From NCBI GenBank assembly GCA_031273365.1, contig JAISSA010000241.1, forward strand, positions 1-26,182: DNA of 26,182 bases. The letters run 5' to 3'. A program made the translations under genes and the position numbers. Positions 21,933 through 26,182 of this stretch are shown here, one piece after another. Below the pieces are notes generated by a model, which saw only the letters and a program-made list of their open reading frames with translations, was not told the origin of the DNA and made no database searches. Each line of letters opens with the position of its first letter. Position 1 is the first letter of the stretch. The stretch comes from Synergistaceae bacterium. GTDB taxonomy: Bacteria; Synergistota; Synergistia; Synergistales; Aminobacteriaceae.

Positions 21933-23339
21933 TTAGACCCTTCTGTAGTCGTCGTCCAGTCGGACGATGTCGTCCTCGCCGAGGTACTCTCCTCCCTGGA
22001 TTTCGACGATCTCCAGCTCTATTTTACCCGGATTCTCCAGCCTGTGATGAGCGTTTCTGGGGATAAATGCGCTTTCGCCCTCGTGGACGAACTGCTCCTT
22101 TCCGTCGATCGTGACGCGCGCCGTTCCCCGCACGACGACCCAGTGCTCGCTGCGGTGGTTGTGGTATTGCAGGCTCAGGCGTTTGCCGGGGGAGATGATG
22201 ATGCGCTTGATCTTGAAGCGTTCTTCCTCGCAGAGGATCCTGTAGAGTCCCCAGGGACGCGCGCTTTCCGGGGCCTGAGTGGCCTCCCTGCGGACGTCCG
22301 TCTTCAGGCGTTCGACGATGTTCCGCACCTTTTGCGACGAGCCGCGGCGGGTGATGAGAAGGGCGTCGGGCGAGTCGACGACGATCAGGTCCTCCACGTC
22401 GATCATGGCGGCAAGACGATTGCGGGAGTCCACAAGACAGTTTTTGCAATCCTGCAGCATGACGTCGCCGATCGCGGCGTTCCGAAAGCCGTCCTTTTCC
22501 AGTACGTCGTACAGCGTGTCCCACGAGCCCACGTCCGACCACCCCGCGTCCAGCGCGACCATCGCGACCCGCTCGGCCTTTTCCATGACGGCGTGGTCGA
22601 AGGAGATCGACGGCAGCGTCTCGAAGTCCTCCAGAAAGGCGTCGTAACCCTTCTGAATCGCCTCGGAAAGCTCCGGAGAACGCTCCAGCTCCGACGCGAG
22701 CACGCGGGGGGTGAAGACGAAGATCCCGCCGTTCCAGAAGTAGTCTCCGCTCTTCACGTATTCTTCGGCCTGTTGCAGGTTGGGTTTTTCCACGAAGCGC
22801 TCGACCTCGAACCACCCGTCCTTCGCCGCGCCGCGTTTGATGTAGCCAAACCCCGTCTCCGGGTGCGTCGGAGGGATCCCCAGCGTGACCATATACCCCG
22901 CCGCGGCGGCCTCGATCGCGCTGTCCAGCGCCGTTTTGAAGGCGGAGACGTCGCCGACGACGTGATCGCTGGGGGCGACCACGACGACGTCGTCGTCTGA
23001 CGCGCCCATTCGCTTCAGGGCCTCGCAGCCCAGAAGAATCGCGGGGGCCGTGTTGCGCGCCGCGGGCTCTTCGATGACGAAACCGTCCGGAACACGGGCC
23101 ACCTCCCGCGCCTGGTAGGCCACGAGGGCGCTCCAGCGGCCGCCGGCCACGGCGTAGAGGCGCTCGCGCGACACCACCCGCAGCATTCGCAGCACCGTGT
23201 CCTGAAGCATGGTGTCGCCCTTTCTCAGGGATAAAAACTGCTTCGGCAGCTCCTCGCGGGAACGCGGCCACAGACGCACGCCGCTGCCCCCCGCCAGAAT
23301 GAGGCCATAAACGTCGGGCATATCAGGCATATCAGGCAT
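21933..23339 (-). CDS. manC: Mannose-1-phosphate guanylyltransferase / mannose-6-phosphate isomerase
   Basis: A 468-residue bifunctional type II enzyme that isomerises fructose-6-P to mannose-6-P and makes GDP-mannose from mannose-1-P and GTP. The N-terminal nucleotidyltransferase has the signature LILAGGSGVRLWPRSREELP followed by KQF, and FVEKPNLQQA. The C-terminal cupin (~355-460) carries the isomerase signature GKRLSLQYHNHRSEHWVVV. Length fits the family. ATG 23339 is preceded by GAGGAG at ~9 nt; the first nine residues are MPDMPDMPD from a 9-bp tandem repeat, so any of three ATGs could serve. Together with the GDP-fucose synthase at the left edge it supports GDP-fucose/GDP-mannose supply for surface polysaccharide. 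Confidence 0.95.
   Translation of the reverse strand: MPDMPDMPDVYGLILAGGSGVRLWPRSREELPKQFLSLRKGDTMLQDTVLRMLRVVSRERLYAVAGGRWSALVAYQAREVARVPDGFVIEEPAARNTAPAILLGCEALKRMGASDDDVVVVAPSDHVVGDVSAFKTALDSAIEAAAAGYMVTLGIPPTHPETGFGYIKRGAAKDGWFEVERFVEKPNLQQAEEYVKSGDYFWNGGIFVFTPRVLASELERSPELSEAIQKGYDAFLEDFETLPSISFDHAVMEKAERVAMVALDAGWSDVGSWDTLYDVLEKDGFRNAAIGDVMLQDCKNCLVDSRNRLAAMIDVEDLIVVDSPDALLITRRGSSQKVRNIVERLKTDVRREATQAPESARPWGLYRILCEEERFKIKRIIISPGKRLSLQYHNHRSEHWVVVRGTARVTIDGKEQFVHEGESAFIPRNAHHRLENPGKIELEIVEIQGGEYLGEDDIVRLDDDYRRV
23313..23339. repeat. 9-bp tandem repeat at the manC start
   Basis: Two exact copies of ATCAGGCAT (23322-23330, 23331-23339) and a diverged third (GTCGGGCAT, 23313-23321) encode MPD three times. 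Each copy supplies an in-frame ATG. Just upstream TTCATATCCAG occurs twice (23357-23367, 23371-23381). Confidence 0.9.
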
Positions 23340-23585
23340 TTCGTTTTCTCCTCTCGTTCATATCCAGTCATTCATATCCAGAAATATCAGTCATCGTATC
23401 AGGGCTCTAACACGGATATCGATCGTCTGCAAAGGATACCAATTAATAGAAAAAATAGGTAATATAGAATTATGGTACCCGTTCAATCCTCAGACATTCA
23501 ATTCGCCCCGACGGGTACTTCTTTTTTATTCCAGAGAAGCGCCTGCCGAGGCCTGAGCGTTTACGAAACACGCCGGGGAGGGAGC
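23340..23585. other. Gap between manC and vsr
   Basis: A 246-bp AT-rich leader. It holds the 11-bp repeats upstream of manC and an 8-bp inverted repeat GTACCCGT (23475-23482) / ACGGGTAC (23511-23518) with a 28-nt spacer, past the vsr stop on the minus strand and followed by AT-rich DNA with a T6 run. This may be a weak terminator of vsr. No gene or clear promoter is seen. Confidence 0.35.
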
Positions 23586-24038
23586 TCACAGCTCCAGAAA
23601 ACCCTCCGCGCCATCGCGCACGAAGCGTATTCCCCGGTCCAGCGTCGCCTCGCAGAGGTCTTTGTCCTTTATCATGCGCCGTATCGTGCACTCCCAAATG
23701 ATCAGAACGCGGATCCCACGTTCTGCGAGCTCTGCATGGACCTGCAGGTCGCGGAGCCGGTTGCTCTCCAGCTTGGGCAGCCAGAATTCCAGACGGGACT
23801 TCGGCGTGTAAGCGTACTTACAGCCCGGATGCCGATGCCAGTAGCAGCCCTGGACAAAAACGGCAACCCCGCGCCCGGGAAAATAAAGATCGGGCTTCCC
23901 CGGGATCGTCGCGCAGTTTGCCCGATACCGCAGACCCCGTTCGTGAAATCGAGATCGAATGAACATCTCGGGCATTGTCCGCGCGCCTTTTATTTTCGCC
24001 ATATTACGGCTTCGCGCTTCCACAGATTTGATATCCAT
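23586..24038 (-). CDS. vsr: Very short patch repair (Vsr) endonuclease
   Basis: A 150-residue T:G mismatch nicking enzyme that repairs deaminated 5-methylcytosine. The full family pattern is visible: VEARSRNMAKIKGARTMPEM at the N-terminus, GKPDLYFP with the metal-binding Asp, VFVQGCYWHRHPGCKY with the catalytic/zinc His and Cys, the ESNRLRDLQ segment and LIIWEC with the last zinc Cys. Length is typical. No ribosome site precedes ATG 24038; a TAGAAT -10 ends 6 nt upstream, so the mRNA may be leaderless. Vsr normally accompanies a cytosine-5 methyltransferase, but none is in the window, so it is an orphan here. It is divergent from a small recombinase gene, which hints at transfer. Confidence 0.93.
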   Translation of the reverse strand: MDIKSVEARSRNMAKIKGARTMPEMFIRSRFHERGLRYRANCATIPGKPDLYFPGRGVAVFVQGCYWHRHPGCKYAYTPKSRLEFWLPKLESNRLRDLQVHAELAERGIRVLIIWECTIRRMIKDKDLCEATLDRGIRFVRDGAEGFLEL

Positions 24039-24044
24039 ATATTC

Positions 24045-24072
24045 ATTCTACACCGAAAAAATTCTTTGACGA
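24045..24072 (-). promoter_or_regulatory. Candidate leaderless promoter of vsr
   Basis: On the minus strand TAGAAT (24050-24045) with TCGTCA (24072-24067) 16 bp upstream. Only 6 nt separate the -10 box from ATG 24038, so transcription would begin at about the A of the start codon. Confidence 0.5.
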
Positions 24073-24131
24073 AAGCCAAAAAAAGCCAAAACAAAAACTC
24101 CCCCTTCTCCTGCCGACGGGTGAAGGGTCGA

Positions 24132-24166
24132 CGATGTGCGCATCGCGCCGACAGGGTTTGCCCTGT
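24132..24166. repeat. Two adjacent perfect stem-loops before the recombinase gene
   Basis: CGATG-tgcg-CATCG (24132-24145) and ACAGGG-tttg-CCCTGT (24151-24166) lie 35-69 bp upstream of the recombinase start. They may be binding arms of a recombination site or leader hairpins; there is no direct evidence for either. Confidence 0.45.
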
Positions 24167-24200
24167 GCGGTCATATTCTCATCAGGGGGGAACGCCAGAG

Positions 24201-24767
24201 ATGAAAGTTGTACAGCCTATCCGTGACAAGCGCAAGATCGAGTTGATGAAACGTGTTTTGAGAGGGAAACACCCAAGGAACCTTTTGCTTTTTGTAATGG
24301 GCATCAACACGGCGCTTCGAATCGGAGACCTGTTGAGTCTGACGGTGGGAGACATTCGGGACGAGATGGGGGCGCTGCGCCCCTCCGTCAGCCTCAGAGA
24401 ACACAAGACGGGGAAGGTCAAACAGTTTCCTATGAACGACTCGGTGCTCCACGTGCTGCGGGAGTATCTGAGGGCGGAGAGAGGCATACGCGACGCCAAT
24501 TTTCTTTTCGCGTCGGCAAAAGGCAGAAGGCCCATCAGCCGTGTGCATGCCTGGCGCATCCTCTCCACAGCCGCCCGGAAGGTGGGGCTGGATGAGATCG
24601 GAACGCACAGTCTGAGAAAAACGTTCGGCTATCACGCATACCGCCGAACGAGGGATCTCGCGCTGGTGCAGAAGCTTTTGAATCATTCCTCCAGCGGGGA
24701 CACCCTGAGGTACATCGGCATCGAACAGGACACGCTGGACGACGCGTATCTGCGCCTGAACCTGTAA
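24201..24767 (+). CDS. Minimal tyrosine recombinase (catalytic domain only)
   Basis: A 188-residue site-specific recombinase made of the catalytic domain alone. The active-site set is complete: Arg in TALRIGDLLSL, Lys in EHKTGK, HSLRK (HxxR) in GTHSLRKTFGYH, His in LLNHSSSGDT and the nucleophile Tyr in TLRYIGI. Typical integrases have an extra ~100-residue N-terminal DNA-binding domain; here the sequence starts straight into the fold, so it belongs to the small DNA invertase-like or stand-alone type. ATG 24201 with GGGGGG about 9-12 nt upstream is preferred to the long upstream extension of the frame, which runs antisense to vsr. No cargo, att repeats or excisionase were found. Confidence 0.88.
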   Translation: MKVVQPIRDKRKIELMKRVLRGKHPRNLLLFVMGINTALRIGDLLSLTVGDIRDEMGALRPSVSLREHKTGKVKQFPMNDSVLHVLREYLRAERGIRDANFLFASAKGRRPISRVHAWRILSTAARKVGLDEIGTHSLRKTFGYHAYRRTRDLALVQKLLNHSSSGDTLRYIGIEQDTLDDAYLRLNL

Positions 24768-24768
24768 G

Positions 24769-24800
24769 CGGCGAAACCTGTCCGGGCAGGCGCCGTTTTT
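24769..24800 (+). terminator. Intrinsic terminator of the recombinase gene
   Basis: CGGCG (24769-24773) pairs with CGCCG (24791-24795) and CCTG (24777-24780) with CAGG (24787-24790), with AAA as an internal bulge and a 6-nt loop, followed by TTTTT (24796-24800). It starts 2 nt after the stop codon. Confidence 0.75.
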
Positions 24801-24828
24801 CCTTTCCGCGACGCCTGCTCTCCCGGGG

Positions 24829-24834
24829 TATAAT
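24829..24834 (+). promoter_or_regulatory. TATAAT -10 element ahead of radA
   Basis: An exact TATAAT lies 45 bp before the proposed CTG start. No good -35 is visible at the normal spacing. Transcription would start near 24841. Confidence 0.5.
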
Positions 24835-24878
24835 GACCGGTGACTTCATTCTTTTCTGAGGATACTGGAGGGATTTTC

Positions 24879-26182
24879 CTGGGCAAAGACGATCCGGTGC
24901 GTTATGTTTGCAGCAACTGTGGTTTTTCGACCGTCACGCGTACGGGACGCTGTACGTCCTGCGGGCAGTGGGGGACTCTGGACGTCGTCGTTCCCAAGTC
25001 CGGGCGGGGCGGCGTTTCCCGCGTCGACGTCGTCAGCGCCGTCTCCGTGAAACCGCCCGAGCGCCTGTCGTCGGGGATCGCCGAGCTGGACCGCGTGCTT
25101 GGCGGCGGCCTGACGCCCGGCGGCGTGGTGCTGATCGGAGGACAGCCGGGAATCGGCAAATCGACGCTTCTCCTTCAGGCCGGCGGTCTGGTAGCGTCGG
25201 GAGGAACGCCCGTGCTCTACATTTCGGGCGAAGAATCGAGCGCTCAGGTGGCGCTGCGGGCGCAACGCCTCGGAGTGGCGTCGGAGAACCTTCTTTTATA
25301 CTGCGGCAGCGACCTCGAGGACGCGCTTTCCCACCTGAAGAGCACCGGGGACGTCGGACTGTTGATTCTCGACAGCGTGCAGGCGGTTCGGGCACCGGAC
25401 GAGGGCGGATGGCCGGGGACGCCGAATCAGGTCCGGGCCGTCGCGCAGCTGGTCGTCGACTCCGCGAGGGCGGCGCAAATTCCCGCCATACTGGTGGGAC
25501 ACATCACGAAGGACGGACGCCTGGCGGGGCCGATGCTGCTGGAGCACATGGTGGACACGGTGCTCACCTTTTCGGGGGAAGGCTACTCGTCCTGGCGAAT
25601 GTTGCGCGCGGTCAAGAACCGCTACGGCAACACCGACGAGCTGGGCGTCTTCGAGATGAGGGAGAATGGGCTGGTCGCCGTCGAGGACAAGAGCGGGCTG
25701 TACTGGAACCGCGGAGACTTCGCGGTCCCGGGAGTGGCGATGACGGTCGCGATGGAGGGCTCGACGTTCCTCGTCGCGGAGGTGCAGACCCTGGCCGCGC
25801 CCACGGCGTTCCCCTACCCGAAACGCACGTCGCGGGGCATCGAACTCAACCGTTTTCAACTGCTGACGGCTGTTTTGGAGAAGCGGGCGGGCATTCCCTG
25901 CGGCGGCTGCGACCTCTATCTGAACATCGCGGGGGGGCTCTCGATTCAGGATCCCTCCGCCGACCTCGCGGCCTGCGTCTCTCTGGCGTCCGCGCTGAGG
26001 GATCGTCCGCTGCGCGGCGACTGCTGTTACCTCGGGGAGGTGGGCCTCGCCGGGGAGGTCCGCCCCGTGGCGCGCACTGCGGCGCGACTGAAGGAGGCGT
26101 CCCGGCTGGGACTGAAGCGCGCGATCGTCAGCGCCGGAGAGCGCGACATCTCCAACGCTCACGTCTCATTCGGCGCCCTCGA
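24879..26182 (+). CDS. radA: DNA repair protein RadA, 3' end cut by window edge
   Basis: RadA drives branch migration of recombination intermediates. Visible in order: the zinc finger YVCSNCGF...GRCTSCGQW, the Walker A GGQPGIGKSTLLLQ, ISGEES, LLILDSVQAV as Walker B, the RadA-specific AVKNRYGNTDELGVF, and the Lon-like C-terminal domain (GGLSIQDPSADLAACVSLAS, YLGEVGLAGEVRPVARTAAR). About 434 codons are present; the family is near 450, so only the tail is missing. No ATG is available: GGAGGG (24867-24872) is followed 6 nt later by CTG 24879. The next alternatives are GTG 24897, too far from the site, and GTG 24840 at the likely transcription start. The gene follows a terminator and its own TATAAT, so is an independent unit. 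Confidence 0.95.
   Translation, partial: MGKDDPVRYVCSNCGFSTVTRTGRCTSCGQWGTLDVVVPKSGRGGVSRVDVVSAVSVKPPERLSSGIAELDRVLGGGLTPGGVVLIGGQPGIGKSTLLLQAGGLVASGGTPVLYISGEESSAQVALRAQRLGVASENLLLYCGSDLEDALSHLKSTGDVGLLILDSVQAVRAPDEGGWPGTPNQVRAVAQLVVDSARAAQIPAILVGHITKDGRLAGPMLLEHMVDTVLTFSGEGYSSWRMLRAVKNRYGNTDELGVFEMRENGLVAVEDKSGLYWNRGDFAVPGVAMTVAMEGSTFLVAEVQTLAAPTAFPYPKRTSRGIELNRFQLLTAVLEKRAGIPCGGCDLYLNIAGGLSIQDPSADLAACVSLASALRDRPLRGDCCYLGEVGLAGEVRPVARTAARLKEASRLGLKRAIVSAGERDISNAHVSFGAL

Noticed and set aside
23475..23518. Inverted repeat GTACCCGT/ACGGGTAC as a recombination site
   Set aside because: Arms are only 8 bp with a 28-nt spacer and no second copy was seen; a weak vsr terminator is simpler.
23472..24200. 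Long N-terminal extension of the recombinase frame
   Set aside because: It lies antisense to vsr, shows no recombinase N-terminal domain, and the ATG at 24201 starts right at the catalytic fold.
24039..24200. tRNA gene as attachment site for the recombinase
   Set aside because: No cloverleaf, TTC-loop or CCA-like end could be assembled from this stretch.

Overview
The window is high-GC DNA from a diderm, probably anaerobic bacterium. Two Skp/OmpH-like periplasmic chaperones and a PilY1-type pilus operon imply an outer membrane. An [FeFe]-hydrogenase-like iron-sulfur protein in a DRTGG/anti-sigma-ATPase/PHP operon is the kind of set found in Synergistetes, Thermotogae and Clostridia. A Synergistaceae-like source is my best guess. 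It is an inference from gene content, not a search result.

Layout. 1-921 (-): nearly complete GDP-L-fucose synthase. 1131-2316 (+): a coupled pair of unrecognised soluble proteins, closed by a strong hairpin. 2404-7396 (-): a signalling pair, a large membrane hybrid histidine kinase followed by a REC/HD-GYP c-di-GMP phosphodiesterase. 7550-14584 (-): a type IV pilus tip operon of three minor pilin-like proteins, PilY1 and a small exported protein, read from a clear sigma70-type promoter at 14650-14679. 14841-15008 (+): a 55-aa ribbon-helix-helix regulator with its own near-consensus promoter in an AT-rich islet divergent from the pilus operon. 15190-20237 (-): a tight seven-gene operon of Skp-like protein, periplasmic-binding-fold protein, DRTGG protein, anti-sigma-type ATPase, degenerate [FeFe]-hydrogenase-like protein, second DRTGG protein and PHP phosphoesterase. 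20362-21180 (-): HAD phosphatase. 21286-21711 (-): second Skp-like protein. 21933-23339 (-): bifunctional GDP-mannose pyrophosphorylase/phosphomannose isomerase. 23586-24038 (-): Vsr mismatch endonuclease. 24201-24767 (+): minimal tyrosine recombinase. 24879-26182 (+): radA, running off the end.

How the genes fit together. ManC and GDP-fucose synthase supply GDP-mannose and GDP-fucose for surface glycans; the dehydratase that links them is not in the window. The kinase/HD-GYP pair and the pilus tip operon could be tied through c-di-GMP control of surface behaviour. The seven-gene operon looks like a sensor of redox or energy state. Its hydrogenase-like member keeps the Fe-S cysteines but has lost the proton-relay cysteine and the active-site lysine, so it is unlikely to be an enzyme.

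Two sequence-level patterns stand out. Short tandem duplications of 9-15 bp recur at gene starts, in leaders and at one gene end. A twin-hairpin element is present in two copies of opposite orientation on either side of the sensor operon. No rRNA, tRNA, CRISPR array or insertion sequence was seen.
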